From NCBI GenBank assembly GCA_025449435.1, contig JANWJO010000233.1:1-11073 (forward strand): a stretch of DNA of 11,073 nt, in the 5' to 3' direction. Positions 1 to 8,327 of the stretch are shown piece by piece. A model generated the notes under the pieces. It was not told where the DNA came from. It made no database searches and saw only the letters and a program-made list of their open reading frames with translations. This DNA is from Chloroflexota bacterium. Lineage in GTDB: Bacteria; Chloroflexota; UBA4733. Each line of letters begins with the position of its first letter. The first letter of the stretch is position 1. Both the position numbers and the translations under genes were made by a program.

Positions 1-1
1 T

Positions 2-18
2 CCGGCGCCTTGCGCCGG
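2..18. repeat. GC-rich inverted repeat, 7-bp stem and 3-nt loop
   Basis: Arms CCGGCGC and GCGCCGG pair perfectly around CTT. No T-run follows on the + strand. On the - strand the following bases lie outside the window. It could be the stem of a terminator for a gene to the left, or a dispersed palindromic element. The sequence here cannot decide. Confidence 0.4.
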
Positions 19-356
19 CCACCATCTCATGCCATACTCTTGCAGGCACACTCTACACGTCTCCTGACGTATTTCGCTGCACACGCCTCCGGGCGGGAGG
101 GGAAGGACGGACCGGCATGACACCATTCACACTCGGGACCCCTCTTCGCACGCGCAGGTTGTTCACCACCGTGCGCTAAAGGCGCTGCGCGCTCGATATG
201 GAGCGTAACGGCCACCCCAGGCGCACCATCCAGAGCACTCACCAGGTGGGTTGCCCGCACCCCAAGCATTAGATTTACGGCTGCCTGCTCGCCGCGCGCA
301 GAGACTGCGTCCCCACGCCGCATCCGGTAAACGCCGCAGATGGGCTGCGTTTGCCT

Positions 357-410
357 GCAGATCGCACAGAGCCTCCTTGGCTTCGTAACCACTGTTGGTG
401 TGCGATCTGC
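357..410. repeat. 12-bp perfect inverted repeat in the ABC operon leader
   Basis: GCAGATCGCACA (357-368) pairs without mismatch with TGTGCGATCTGC (399-410) across 30 nt. Inside the loop a smaller stem, AGCC (370-373) with GGCT (379-382), could form. A perfect 12-bp match at this spacing is unlikely by chance in 11 kb (my rough estimate is a few per cent). It lies 67 nt before the preferred ABC start. It may be a structured 5' leader, an attenuator or an operator pair. No U-run follows the second arm, so it is not a standard terminator. Confidence 0.6.
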
Positions 411-457
411 GTTGCGCGTACCGAGCGGACCAGCGTGTTGCTGCCTGCTCACGCTCT

Positions 458-464
458 GGAAAGG
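458..464 (+). promoter_or_regulatory. Ribosome binding site deciding the start of the first ABC gene
   Basis: GGAAAGG lies 12 nt before a GTG at 477 and 15 nt before a TTG at 480. The spacing is slightly long, but this is the only purine-rich block near the point where homology to ABC exporters begins. A 6-bp inverted repeat (432-437/450-455) lies just upstream. Confidence 0.45.
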
Positions 465-476
465 TCGAAATCCTCT

Positions 477-2237
477 GTGTTGCGATCACCGTACCGGCAC
501 TTGTTGGGCGCCTATCTCCTACCCAACTGGCCACGAGCACTCGTGCTGGCTGCGCTGCTTGGCACGCTCATCGCGCTCAACCTTATCCAACCCCAGGTGG
601 TGCGCGCCTTCATCGACGGAGCGCAACGGGCCCAAGATCTGGCGACGCTCATCGCCTTCGCCGGGATATATCTGGCGCTCGCAGTGCTCACCCAGGTAGT
701 GAGCGTGGGCGAGGATTACTGCGCCGAAGACCTGGGATGGCGCGCCACCAACGCGCTGCGCCGCGACCTCACCAGGCACTGCCTGGACCTAGACCTTGCC
801 TTTCACCACCTGCACGCGCCTGGCGAGCTCGCGGAGCGCTTGGATGGCGATGTCACGGTGCTGGCCAACTTTTTCTCGCGCTTCACGCTGCAGCTCATTG
901 GCAATGTCCTGCTGCTGGCTGGCATCCTGGTATTGCTGTTCCAGATTGACTGGCGTATCGGCCTGCTGATGCTTGGCTTCAGCGCGGTGGCGTTTGCCGT
1001 GCTCAATGCGTTCCGCGATCCTGGAGTACACATCGCGCGGGCGAGCCGGCAGGCCAGCGCGGAACTATCCGGCTTTCTGGAAGAGCGCCTGGCGGGCCAA
1101 GTTGATATCCATACTTCCGGCGCTCAACCCTACGTCCTGCACAGCATCGCTCGTTTGCTGTGGGCAACGGTGCACTTCGGCCGCTTGAGTTTCCTCACGG
1201 GAAGCCTGGTGTGGACCGCGACCGCCCTGGTGTTCACCATTGCCTCCGCCGCGGTGCTGGTGTACACAGCCAACCTGTTTCGGGCCGGGGCCATGACTAT
1301 CGGCACGGTGTACTTGGTGTTCCAATACACCACGATGCTGCGCACACCGATCGGCCAGATCAGCCAGCAGGCACGTGACCTCCAGCGGGCAGCCGCCAGC
1401 GTTGCACGCATCCGGGAACTGTTCACGGTCCAGCTAGCCATCGCGGATGGTCCCGGCGCCCTGTTGCCGGCGAGCGCTCCGGCCATCGAAGCCCAGAACG
1501 TGTCGTTTTGTTATCCGGCGACCGGCGCTAACGGAGGCCCAACCCGCGCCTTGCACGAGGTGTCCTTCCAGGTTGCGCCCGGCAGCGTGCTAGGTGTCCT
1601 AGGGCGAACCGGCAGTGGCAAGAGCACGCTCGCTCGCCTGCTGTGCCGCCAGGCCGACCCTACGTCGGGCACGGTGCGGCTGAATAATGTGGACTTGCGC
1701 ACGTTCCACCTGGCGCAGGTATGCCACACGGTCGGTGTGGTGAGTCAGGAAGTGCAACTATTCGCTGCCAGTGTCCGCGACAACCTGACGCTGTTTGATC
1801 CGGCCATCGCCGACAGCCAGGTGTACGACGTCCTCGACCGGCTCGAGCTCACGGCCTGGTTACACCGGTTGCCGGCGGGCCTCGATAGCCAAATCGACGC
1901 GGCTGGCGGCGGCCTATCTGGGGGCGAAGCGCAGTTGCTGGCGTTTGCCCGTGTGTTGCTGCGCGATCCTGGCGTGGTGATTTTGGACGAAGCGACCTCT
2001 CGCCTCGATCCTGCAACTGAACGGCGCATCGAGCGCACCACGGACCTGCTGCTGCGCGGCCGTACGGGCATAGTGATAGCGCACCGCCTCAGCACGCTCG
2101 ACCGCGCAGATACCCTTATCGTGCTGGAAGGCGGTCGCATCGTGGAACACGGCGCGCGTACCAGCCTGGCCGCCGATCCCTCTTCTCGCTATGCCAGTTT
2201 GCGGCGCGCCATGACGAGCGAGGTGATCTCAGCGTGA
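477..2237 (+). CDS. ABC exporter half-transporter, catalytically complete subunit (type IV fold)
   Basis: Membrane domain fused to an ATPase domain, 586 aa, the usual length for an ABC half-exporter. Residues about 10-310 form the six-helix membrane domain, and about 335-580 the ATPase. Visible motifs are the A-loop Tyr346, Walker A GRTGSGKS (376-383), Q-loop Gln424, signature LSGGE (480-484), Walker B VVILDE with catalytic Glu505, and H-loop His536. The frame stays open back to a TTG at 351, but that would add 42 Cys/Trp-rich residues unlike any exporter N-terminus. I prefer GTG at 477 (TTG at 480 is possible). The signature has Glu where Gln is usual. The stop overlaps the start of the next ABC gene, so the two products very likely form a heterodimer in the inner membrane that exports an unknown substrate (drug, lipid or peptide). 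Family is certain; substrate is not visible. Confidence 0.93.
   Translation: MLRSPYRHLLGAYLLPNWPRALVLAALLGTLIALNLIQPQVVRAFIDGAQRAQDLATLIAFAGIYLALAVLTQVVSVGEDYCAEDLGWRATNALRRDLTRHCLDLDLAFHHLHAPGELAERLDGDVTVLANFFSRFTLQLIGNVLLLAGILVLLFQIDWRIGLLMLGFSAVAFAVLNAFRDPGVHIARASRQASAELSGFLEERLAGQVDIHTSGAQPYVLHSIARLLWATVHFGRLSFLTGSLVWTATALVFTIASAAVLVYTANLFRAGAMTIGTVYLVFQYTTMLRTPIGQISQQARDLQRAAASVARIRELFTVQLAIADGPGALLPASAPAIEAQNVSFCYPATGANGGPTRALHEVSFQVAPGSVLGVLGRTGSGKSTLARLLCRQADPTSGTVRLNNVDLRTFHLAQVCHTVGVVSQEVQLFAASVRDNLTLFDPAIADSQVYDVLDRLELTAWLHRLPAGLDSQIDAAGGGLSGGEAQLLAFARVLLRDPGVVILDEATSRLDPATERRIERTTDLLLRGRTGIVIAHRLSTLDRADTLIVLEGGRIVEHGARTSLAADPSSRYASLRRAMTSEVISA
2221..2226 (+). promoter_or_regulatory. 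Ribosome binding site for the second ABC gene, inside the first
   Basis: AGGTGA lies 7 nt before the GTG at 2234, within the last codons of the upstream gene. Together with the GTGA start/stop overlap, this supports translational coupling and equal synthesis of the two half-transporters. Confidence 0.6.
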
Positions 2238-3985
2238 AAACGTATCGCATTGTCTTCTGGCTGATGCGCGCCAACCTCCTTACCTTCGCTGCGGCGATCC
2301 TGTGCTCCCTGGCCGTGTTCGGGCTGCCCATCCCGCTGGGCTTGGTGACGCGCGCCTTCTTCGACACCCTCACCGGATCGGCCACGGTGGCGGACGCACC
2401 GCTGACGGCGATCATCATCCTGTTTGCCCTCACGGAACTGGGCGGCATGCTGGCCGGCGCCGGTCTCTCGTTCTTTTGGGGAAGCGTGCTCCAGAGCGGC
2501 ATGGCCATGCTGCGCCGCAACATGCTCAGTGCCATCATCTACTCGCCACGCTTCGCCACGTTGCCGTTCTCCGCTGGCGCCGCGCTCGACCGGTTGCGCG
2601 ACGATGTGAAGCAAGTCGTGGAGTCAATCGACGCCTGGACCGACCTGTTTAGCCGGACCGTCGCGCTCATCAGCGCCTTGGTGATCATGCTGCGCATCAG
2701 CGTGGAACTCACGATCGGCGCGTTCGTGCCTTTGACCATCGTGGTGATCGCCGTGAATCAGGCACGCCGTCCGCTGGTGGCCCTGCGCGTTCAGAGTCGC
2801 GATGCCCAAGCCCAATCCACCAGCTTCCTGGTGAGCCTGCTGGTCGCGGTCCAGGCCGTCAAACTGGCTGGGGCAGCCACGCACGTGCTCGACCGCTTGT
2901 CGGCACTTAACGAGCACAGGCGGCAAACCGCACTCCGCGACCACCTATTCACCGGCATCCTCGACGCCTTCAATATGAACCTGGTGAACCTGGGCACCGG
3001 TGTGATCCTGCTGGTCGCCAGCCGCCTGATGCAAGCCGGCAGCATAACTGTGGGCGATTTCGCGCTGTTCGTCACCTACCTGCAGACCCTCACCTGGTTC
3101 GGCGATGAAATTGCGCGCTGGCTCCTCGACTATCGCCAGGCCGGCGTGTCGGTAGCTCGCCTCGAGGCGCTGGCACCAGCAGCCGCACCACCAGCCCTCA
3201 TCACGCTGCCGCCAGACCAACCCGCTTCGCCCGCCGCAGGGACCCTGTCAAGGCTCACGACGCTCGAGGTACGTGGCTTGACCTACCACTACCCGGGCAC
3301 CGACAAGGGGATCGATGCCATCGATCTGCGCCTGCGTGCTGGGGAACTCGTGGTGGTAACCGGACGCATCGGCTCGGGTAAGACCACCCTGTTGCAGACC
3401 ATTCTGGGTTTGCTGCCTGCCGAAGCTGGCGACATCTCCTGGAACGGTCAGCGCGTGGCGGCGCCTGCCACGTTGCTGCGTCCGCCTGCCGTTGCTTACA
3501 CGCCGCAAAGCCCCACGCTGTTTAGCGAGCGGCTGCGTGACAACGTGCTGCTCGGGCTCCCTGACGAGCCGGCACTGCTACAGCGGGCACTGCACGCGGC
3601 GGTGCTGGAGCGCGATGTGGCGACGCTCGAGCACGGCCTGGAAACCTTGGTGGGGCCACGGGGAGTTCGCCTGTCCGGCGGTCAAGTGCTCCGGCTGGCA
3701 GCGGCGCGCATGTTTGTACGGGAGGCGTCGTTGCTGTTAATCGACGACGTTTCCAGTGGGCTCGACGGCGATACGGAGCGGCTGCTGTGGAGCCGCCTCA
3801 AAGAGCAAGCAGGATTGACCTGCCTCGCGGTGTCGCATAGCCACGCTGCGTTACGCGCAGCCACCCGGATAGTGCTGCTCGATACTGGCCGCGTTGTTGC
3901 CGAAGGCACGCTCGACACGTTGCTGGAGTCATCGCCCGCGATGCAAGCAATCTGGCACGATGTGCACGAAGAAGCACGCCAGTGA
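2234..3985 (+). CDS. ABC exporter half-transporter with degenerate ATPase site (partner subunit)
   Basis: Second half of the exporter, 583 aa, starting at a GTG that overlaps the preceding TGA (GTGA). The membrane domain spans about residues 10-300. A Pro/Ala-rich linker (about 313-337) leads into the ATPase. Motifs are Tyr353 (A-loop), Walker A GRIGSGKT (377-384), Gln425 (Q-loop), signature LSGGQ (480-484), Walker B LLLIDD (500-505) and His535 (H-loop). The catalytic glutamate after Walker B is Asp505. Because each ATP site pairs the Walker motifs of one subunit with the signature of the other, one site (Glu505 of the partner plus LSGGQ here) is complete. The other (Asp505 here plus LSGGE of the partner) is degenerate, as in known heterodimeric exporters of the TM287/288 and BmrCD kind. 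The substrate is unknown. The gene ends 55 bp from the convergent coxG. Confidence 0.93.
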   Translation: MKTYRIVFWLMRANLLTFAAAILCSLAVFGLPIPLGLVTRAFFDTLTGSATVADAPLTAIIILFALTELGGMLAGAGLSFFWGSVLQSGMAMLRRNMLSAIIYSPRFATLPFSAGAALDRLRDDVKQVVESIDAWTDLFSRTVALISALVIMLRISVELTIGAFVPLTIVVIAVNQARRPLVALRVQSRDAQAQSTSFLVSLLVAVQAVKLAGAATHVLDRLSALNEHRRQTALRDHLFTGILDAFNMNLVNLGTGVILLVASRLMQAGSITVGDFALFVTYLQTLTWFGDEIARWLLDYRQAGVSVARLEALAPAAAPPALITLPPDQPASPAAGTLSRLTTLEVRGLTYHYPGTDKGIDAIDLRLRAGELVVVTGRIGSGKTTLLQTILGLLPAEAGDISWNGQRVAAPATLLRPPAVAYTPQSPTLFSERLRDNVLLGLPDEPALLQRALHAAVLERDVATLEHGLETLVGPRGVRLSGGQVLRLAAARMFVREASLLLIDDVSSGLDGDTERLLWSRLKEQAGLTCLAVSHSHAALRAATRIVLLDTGRVVAEGTLDTLLESSPAMQAIWHDVHEEARQ

Positions 3986-4040
3986 ACCTATCGTCGTTGG
4001 TGGAGGCGTGCACTCGCGGCTCGACTCACTAGCGTCAAGT
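3986..4040. other. Convergent intergenic gap between ABC and cox operons
   Basis: These 55 bp separate the ends of two converging operons. I looked for a hairpin with a T-run on either strand and found none of useful strength. Termination may be Rho-dependent or occur further on. Confidence 0.5.
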
Positions 4041-4496
4041 CTAGGCAGGCGCTTCCATCTGTTTCTGCATATTCTCGAAGAACTGGTTCATGAGCATCCT
4101 GGCGGTAGGAGGCACCAGCCGGCTCCCCACGGTGAGCACCGGCCCTCCCACCTGCGCGTCACCATCCACCTGGACCAAGGTGCCGGTTGGTGTCGTCGTG
4201 GTGTCCGGTACGAGCGTAATATGGCCGGTGCCCTTGACGAAGCCGGACCGGCCACTGCCTTCGACGTTGAGGTCGTAGGCAGTGGCCGGCTGTTTATTGG
4301 TGACCGACACTATACCGGCATAGGTACCCTTGAAGGCGGCGATGCCAATGCTCAGAGTTGCCAGATACTCGTCGTTGCCGAGCGGCTCCAACTTCTGGCA
4401 GCCGGGTATGGCGGCAGCTAACGCTGCAGGGTCCAACAGTTGCGCCCACACGCGTTCGACGGGCGCGGCAAAGCGATAGCTGCCGTCCACCTTCAT
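4041..4496 (-). CDS. coxG: CoxG-like SRPBCC protein (CODH subunit G family)
   Basis: A small protein of 151 aa with the CoxG pattern: an N-terminal beta strand and helix with the PVERVWAQLLDP stretch, then IPGCQKLEPLGNDEY (about 30-44), glycine-rich strands, and a C-terminal helix introduced by GGPVLTVGSRL and ending in FFENMQKQM. The SRPBCC fold binds hydrophobic ligands in a deep cavity. CoxG homologues are needed for CODH function in carboxidotrophs, and an actinobacterial one has been reported to carry menaquinone to the enzyme. A similar electron-transfer role is inferred here. The protein stops right after the core fold and lacks the C-terminal extension or anchor of longer CoxG proteins such as that of Oligotropha. 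The ATG at 4496 has an AAGGGGG ribosome site that overlaps the coxM stop, so the gene is the last in the operon and probably coupled. Confidence 0.88.
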   Translation of the reverse strand: MKVDGSYRFAAPVERVWAQLLDPAALAAAIPGCQKLEPLGNDEYLATLSIGIAAFKGTYAGIVSVTNKQPATAYDLNVEGSGRSGFVKGTGHITLVPDTTTTPTGTLVQVDGDAQVGGPVLTVGSRLVPPTARMLMNQFFENMQKQMEAPA

Positions 4497-4508
4497 ATCA
4501 GGGCCCCC

Positions 4509-5360
4509 TTAGCTGGCGAGAACCTGGGTAAGCGCGCGCTGTGTCAGCACGCTGACCATGTGCTGGCGGTAGGTGGGCGTCGCGTGGATATCCCCCAGGC
4601 AGGTAAGGCCCTCGGCTGCTCGGGCTCCGGCAGCGGCGATGCTTGCCGCCGTGGGCGCCGTGCCAATCAGGACCTGTTCGGCGGCGGCGGCGCGTGATGG
4701 CACGGCGGCTGCCCCGGTGATGCCAATACCGATCTGTTGCACCACGCCTTGGGCAACGCGCGCCGCCACGGCCACGCCAACGATGGCATAGCCGGAAGCG
4801 GGATTGTGCATCTTTTCGTAGGCGCCTGCGCGGCCCGGGTCGGTAATCCGGATGGACGTCAGCACCTCATTGGAGGCTAGCGCCGTGGTCAGGATGTCGC
4901 GGAAGAACGCTCCCGCGGGAATGGTGCGCTGGCCAGTGGGCCCCACGACGGTCAGGTCCGCACCCAGCGCCAGGATCGCCGCTGGCCAATCGCCAGCCGG
5001 GTCGGCGTGGGCCAGGCTGCCGCCGATGGTGCCGCGCGCCCGCACCTGGACGTCGCCGATGTGCGGCACCACGCTGGCCAGCAGCGGGCAGTGCTCAGCT
5101 ATCAGCACTGAGCGCTCGATGGCCCGGTGCGGCGTGGCCGCGCCGATTACCAGAGTGTCACCATCGAGCGCGATGCTATTCAACTCTGGCACACTGCCGA
5201 TGTAGATAAGGGTCGCTGGCTTGGCCAGGCGAAGATACATGGCCGGCAGGATCGAATGGCCACCAGCTAGCAACTTGGCGTCGTCACCATGTTCCGTCAG
5301 CAGGCGCACGGCATCTGCCACCGATGTGGCGCGCACGTAGGAGAAAGCCGCGGGATACAT
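4509..5360 (-). CDS. coxM: CoxM: FAD-binding medium subunit of the molybdenum hydroxylase
   Basis: FAD-binding subunit, 283 aa, which passes electrons from the CoxS clusters to the acceptor. Residues 1-175 form the PCMH-type FAD domain, with the two glycine-rich FAD loops AGGHS (32-36) and TIGGS (111-115); the latter is followed by LAHADPAGDWPAAI. Residues about 180-283 form the CODH C-terminal domain. The frame is open to 5468, but the extra 36 residues are Arg/Trp/Ser-rich and overlap coxL. The ATG at 5360 gives the family N-terminus MYPAAFSYVR and has GAAGGAGAGG upstream, 16 bp after the coxL stop. No residues expected of the family are missing. Confidence 0.95.
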   Translation of the reverse strand: MYPAAFSYVRATSVADAVRLLTEHGDDAKLLAGGHSILPAMYLRLAKPATLIYIGSVPELNSIALDGDTLVIGAATPHRAIERSVLIAEHCPLLASVVPHIGDVQVRARGTIGGSLAHADPAGDWPAAILALGADLTVVGPTGQRTIPAGAFFRDILTTALASNEVLTSIRITDPGRAGAYEKMHNPASGYAIVGVAVAARVAQGVVQQIGIGITGAAAVPSRAAAAEQVLIGTAPTAASIAAAGARAAEGLTCLGDIHATPTYRQHMVSVLTQRALTQVLAS

Positions 5361-5376
5361 TACTCGTCCTCTCCTT

Positions 5377-7743
5377 CTACTGCCCGCTCGCCTGCTGGAT
5401 GGCTCGCCACACCTTCTCGGGTGTGAGCGCCATATCCAAGTGCTTGATGCCCAGCGGTGACAAGGCATCCATTACGGCGTTGACCACGGCTGGCGTGGAA
5501 GCGATGGTGCCGGCCTCGCCGATACCCTTCACGCCCATAGGGTTGTGTGGGGAGGGCGTCTCGGTGCGGGCGAGCTCAAAGGTGGGCACCGTGCTGGCTT
5601 TAGGCAGGGCGTAGTCCATCATCGTGCCGGACAGCAATTGACCGTTCTCATCGTACACCGCCTGCTCCCACAGCGCTTGGGCGATCCCTTGGGCGATGCC
5701 GCCGTGCAGTTGCCCTTCCACCAGGAGCGGGTTGATCACCCGGCCGCAGTCGTCCACCGCGACGTAGCGCTGGATCGCCACCTGGCCGGTATCGCGGTCC
5801 ACCTCCACCACGCAGATGTGGCAGCCGAACGGGAACACGTTGTTGGTAGGATCGTAGAAATGGCCCTCCTCTAGGCCAGGGGTGACGCCGGAGGGCATGC
5901 TCCAAGCTAGGTAGCTGTGCAGGGCCACTTCGGCCAGTGTCTTGCTCACCGCGACGTTGCCCTTGATACGGAAGGCGCCATCGGCAAACTCGACATTCCC
6001 TTCTGCTGTCTCGAGCATGTGGGCGGCAATCTTCACAGCCTTGTCGCGCACTTTGCGGCAGGCCAAGGTGACGGCCGCACCGCCCACGGTAGCCGTGCGC
6101 GAGCCGTAGGTGCCCATGCCAAACTGAATCTGTGCTGTGTCACCGTGGACGATCTCGACATCTTGCATGGCCACGCCGAGCTCGTCGGCCACGATCTGGG
6201 CAAAAGCGGTTTCCTCACCCTGGCCGTGCGGATTAGCGCCCGTGGTCACTGTGACCTTGCCGGTGGGGTGGACGCGCACGTTGGCGCTCTCCCACAGGCC
6301 GCCCTGGAAGCCCATCGCCCCAGCAGCGACGGACGGCGCCAGGCCACACACCTCGACATAGGTCGAGACGCCGACGCCCATGAGGCGGCCTTGCTGGCGG
6401 GCGGTGGCCTGCCGCGCGCGCAGTGCTGGGTAGTCAATCATCTGGAGCGCCTTGTTCAGCGTGCCCTCATAGTTGCCGCTATCGTAGGTCAGGCCGCCAC
6501 TGGCGGTAGTGAACGGAAACTTGTCCTTGGGGATGAAGTTCTTGCGGCGCACGTCGGCCGGGTCGAGCTTGAGCTCGCCGGCCAGCAGGTCCACCATGCG
6601 TTCGATCAGGTAGGTGGCTTCTGGACGGCCTGCTCCACGGTAGGCGTCGGTGGGCGTGTTGTTGGTGAATACGCCGTGCACCACCACCTCGGTGTTGGGG
6701 ATGGCGTAGCAGCCCTGGGCGATCAGACCAAACAGCCAGGTCGGCACACCAGGCGCTACGGTGGACAGGTAGCCGCCGAGGCTCGCCCACGCCTTGATGC
6801 GCAAGCCCACGATGGTGCCGTCACGTTTGGCGGCTAGGTCTACATCTTGAATGTGGTCGCGCCCATGGGTGGTGGCGACATAGTTCTCCGAGCGGTCCTC
6901 GATCCAGCGCACCGGCCGGCCCAGGTCGCGTGACGCCATGATCACCAACGCTTCGCCGGGATAGAGGGGAATCTTGCTGCCAAACCCGCCGCCTACTTCC
7001 TTGGCGATGACGCGAATCTTGTGCTCGGGAATCCCCGTCACGAAGGACAGTAAGAGCCGGTGCACGTGCGGATTCTGACTGGTGATCCAGGCCGTCAAGT
7101 CGCCCGAACCCTGATTAAAGTCGGCAATTGCGCCGCGCGTTTCGATGGCGGTTGGCAGGAGCCGCTGGTTGATCAAGCGCTGGCGGATCAACACCTCGGG
7201 ATTGCGAAACGCCTCGTCAGTGTTCCCGCCTTTGAGCGTCCAGGTGAACGCGATGTTGTTAGGCACTTCGTCGTGCAGCACCGGCGCGCCGGGGAGCGTT
7301 GCTTTCTCATTATCGAGGATCACCGGCAGCGGATCGTAGGTTACCTCGATGAGGTCCATAGCGTCGCGCGCCTGGGCGGTGGTCTCGGCCACGATCAGCG
7401 CCACGCCTTCGCCAACGTGGCGCACGCGATCCGTGGCCAAGGCAGGGTAGGCCGGTGTCTTCAGATTGGACGCCGGCACCAGCCAGGCACAGGGCAGCGG
7501 ACCCAGTTTGCCTTCCAGATCCTTTCCGGTATAGATCGCCACGACGCCAGGGGCAGCGCGCGCCGCCGTAGTATCGATGCGCTGGATGCGCGCGTGCGCG
7601 TGCGGGCTGCGCAAGATCACCGCACAGGCTTCGTGCGTGAGGTGGATGTCATCGGTGAAGGAACCTTTACCCTGGATCAGGCGTGGGTCCTCGACGCGCT
7701 TGACCGCCGCGCCGAACATCTTGGTGGGAGGTGCAACTGCCAT
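5377..7743 (-). CDS. coxL: CoxL: molybdopterin catalytic subunit, form II CODH-like hydroxylase
   Basis: Catalytic subunit of the xanthine oxidase family, 788 aa. The N-terminal a/b hammerhead domain (about 20-130) is followed by the molybdopterin-binding domains (about 150-770). Visible motifs are VGGGFGSK (250-257), AYRGAGR (367-373), GQGEE (507-511), a GMGTYGSR loop (542-549), and GIGEAG (740-745) with Glu743 in the place of the conserved catalytic base. Form I CO dehydrogenases have AYRCSFR, whose Cys holds the copper of the Cu-S-Mo centre. Here the loop has Gly and no Cys, the hallmark of form II. The product may therefore be a hydroxylase for an aldehyde, N-heterocycle or other small substrate (relatives include glyceraldehyde, nicotine and caffeine dehydrogenases). 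The ATG at 7743 has GAGGAA upstream; a second ATG 8 codons in lacks a ribosome site. There is no signal peptide, so the enzyme is cytoplasmic. It lies 18 bp after coxS. Confidence 0.96.
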   Translation of the reverse strand: MAVAPPTKMFGAAVKRVEDPRLIQGKGSFTDDIHLTHEACAVILRSPHAHARIQRIDTTAARAAPGVVAIYTGKDLEGKLGPLPCAWLVPASNLKTPAYPALATDRVRHVGEGVALIVAETTAQARDAMDLIEVTYDPLPVILDNEKATLPGAPVLHDEVPNNIAFTWTLKGGNTDEAFRNPEVLIRQRLINQRLLPTAIETRGAIADFNQGSGDLTAWITSQNPHVHRLLLSFVTGIPEHKIRVIAKEVGGGFGSKIPLYPGEALVIMASRDLGRPVRWIEDRSENYVATTHGRDHIQDVDLAAKRDGTIVGLRIKAWASLGGYLSTVAPGVPTWLFGLIAQGCYAIPNTEVVVHGVFTNNTPTDAYRGAGRPEATYLIERMVDLLAGELKLDPADVRRKNFIPKDKFPFTTASGGLTYDSGNYEGTLNKALQMIDYPALRARQATARQQGRLMGVGVSTYVEVCGLAPSVAAGAMGFQGGLWESANVRVHPTGKVTVTTGANPHGQGEETAFAQIVADELGVAMQDVEIVHGDTAQIQFGMGTYGSRTATVGGAAVTLACRKVRDKAVKIAAHMLETAEGNVEFADGAFRIKGNVAVSKTLAEVALHSYLAWSMPSGVTPGLEEGHFYDPTNNVFPFGCHICVVEVDRDTGQVAIQRYVAVDDCGRVINPLLVEGQLHGGIAQGIAQALWEQAVYDENGQLLSGTMMDYALPKASTVPTFELARTETPSPHNPMGVKGIGEAGTIASTPAVVNAVMDALSPLGIKHLDMALTPEKVWRAIQQASGQ

Positions 7744-7761
7744 GCTGTTCCTCGACCCTTT

Positions 7762-8250
7762 CTACGCGCTCGCTGGCGTCATGGATTCCTTGTCAGCGGC
7801 ATAGCGAATGGCGGCCACGATGTTCTGGTAGCCGGTACACCGGCACAGGTTGCCGTCGAGCGCCTGCCGGATTTGCTCGTCGGTGGGATGGGGGTTGTCC
7901 TGCAGCAGTTGCGCTGCTGTCATAAGAAATCCCGGCGTACAAAACCCGCACTGCAGGCCGTGCTTCTCCCAAAAACCTTCCTGCACCGGGTGAAGGTGCC
8001 CGTTGGTCGCCAGACCCTCGACGGTGGTGACCGCGTGGCCATCGGCCTGCACGGCCAGGATCATGCATGACTTGACCGCCACGCCATCCAGGTGGACGGT
8101 ACAGGCGCCGCACTGGCCGGTATCACAACCAATATGGGTGCCCGTCAAAAATGCCTGCTCGCGCAGTAGGTGTACGAGGAGGGTGCGCGGTTCAACGCTA
8201 TGCGCGCTGGTAGCACCATTGATGCGTAACGTGACCTCTTGCTTAACCAA
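7762..8250 (-). CDS. coxS: CoxS: 2Fe-2S small subunit of the molybdenum hydroxylase
   Basis: Iron-sulfur subunit, 162 aa, that relays electrons from molybdenum to FAD. The N-terminal ferredoxin-like domain (1-80) binds one cluster through Cys42, Cys47, Cys50 and Cys62 (CDTGQCGAC...C). The C-terminal four-helix domain binds the second through Cys101, Cys104, Cys136 and Cys138 (QCGFC and CRC). Gln100 before Cys101 is the conserved residue that contacts the pterin. All eight ligands are present. The frame is open to a GTG at 8337, but the added 29 residues are not family-like. I choose TTG at 8250, which has AGGAAGGAA five bases upstream and gives the usual N-terminus (VKQEVTLRING). It is the first gene of the S-L-M-G operon, the order typical of form II clusters (form I is M-S-L). 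Confidence 0.95.
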   Translation of the reverse strand: MVKQEVTLRINGATSAHSVEPRTLLVHLLREQAFLTGTHIGCDTGQCGACTVHLDGVAVKSCMILAVQADGHAVTTVEGLATNGHLHPVQEGFWEKHGLQCGFCTPGFLMTAAQLLQDNPHPTDEQIRQALDGNLCRCTGYQNIVAAIRYAADKESMTPASA

Positions 8251-8255
8251 GGAAG

Positions 8256-8264
8256 TTCCTTCCT
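8256..8264 (-). promoter_or_regulatory. Ribosome binding site deciding the coxS TTG start
   Basis: AGGAAGGAA on the - strand ends 5 nt before the TTG at 8250. The same bases can fold: AAGGA (8261-8257) pairs with TCCTT (8253-8249) around ACT, which would bury the core of the ribosome site and the first two bases of the start codon. Whether this weak hairpin matters is unknown. Confidence 0.55.
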
Positions 8265-8327
8265 GTTTGGCAACATGTTGCTGGCGAAACGCTATCGTTT
8301 CCCACAGCCTGAGGGTGCAAGGAGGAG

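Larger units (their letters stand above)
1..476. other. Gene-free stretch upstream of the ABC exporter genes
   Basis: I recognise no gene here. Reading frames on either strand are short or lack family resemblance. One minus-strand frame (27-452) is rich in Cys and Arg, starts at a GTG with no convincing ribosome site, and overlaps the start of the ABC gene, so I do not call it. The visible structure is a GC-rich hairpin at 2-18, a long inverted repeat at 357-410, a 6-bp inverted repeat at 432-437/450-455, and a purine-rich ribosome site at 458-464. I found no convincing -35/-10 pair for the ABC operon, although its promoter must lie here or further left. Confidence 0.6.

Noticed and set aside
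27..452. Minus-strand frame of 141 codons, rich in Cys and Arg, with CxxC-like pairs
   Set aside because: It starts at a GTG without a good ribosome site, resembles no family I know, and overlaps the leader and possible start of the ABC gene. Long open frames are common by chance at this GC content. A homology search with conserved hits would change this.
3986..4040. A bidirectional terminator between the converging ABC and cox operons
   Set aside because: No stem of useful length followed by a T-run is visible on either strand.
5917..6837. Plus-strand open frame of 306 codons inside coxL
   Set aside because: It is antisense to a clear, fully conserved coxL. Its product is His/Gly/Ala-rich without recognisable motifs, as expected for a shadow frame.
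5377..7743. Calling CoxL a true (form I) CO dehydrogenase
   Set aside because: The copper-binding Cys of the AYRCSFR motif is absent (AYRGAGR here), the gene order is S-L-M, and coxD/coxE are missing.
7060..8070. Plus-strand open frame of 336 codons across coxL and coxS
   Set aside because: It spans two well-supported genes on the other strand, and the translation has no family features.
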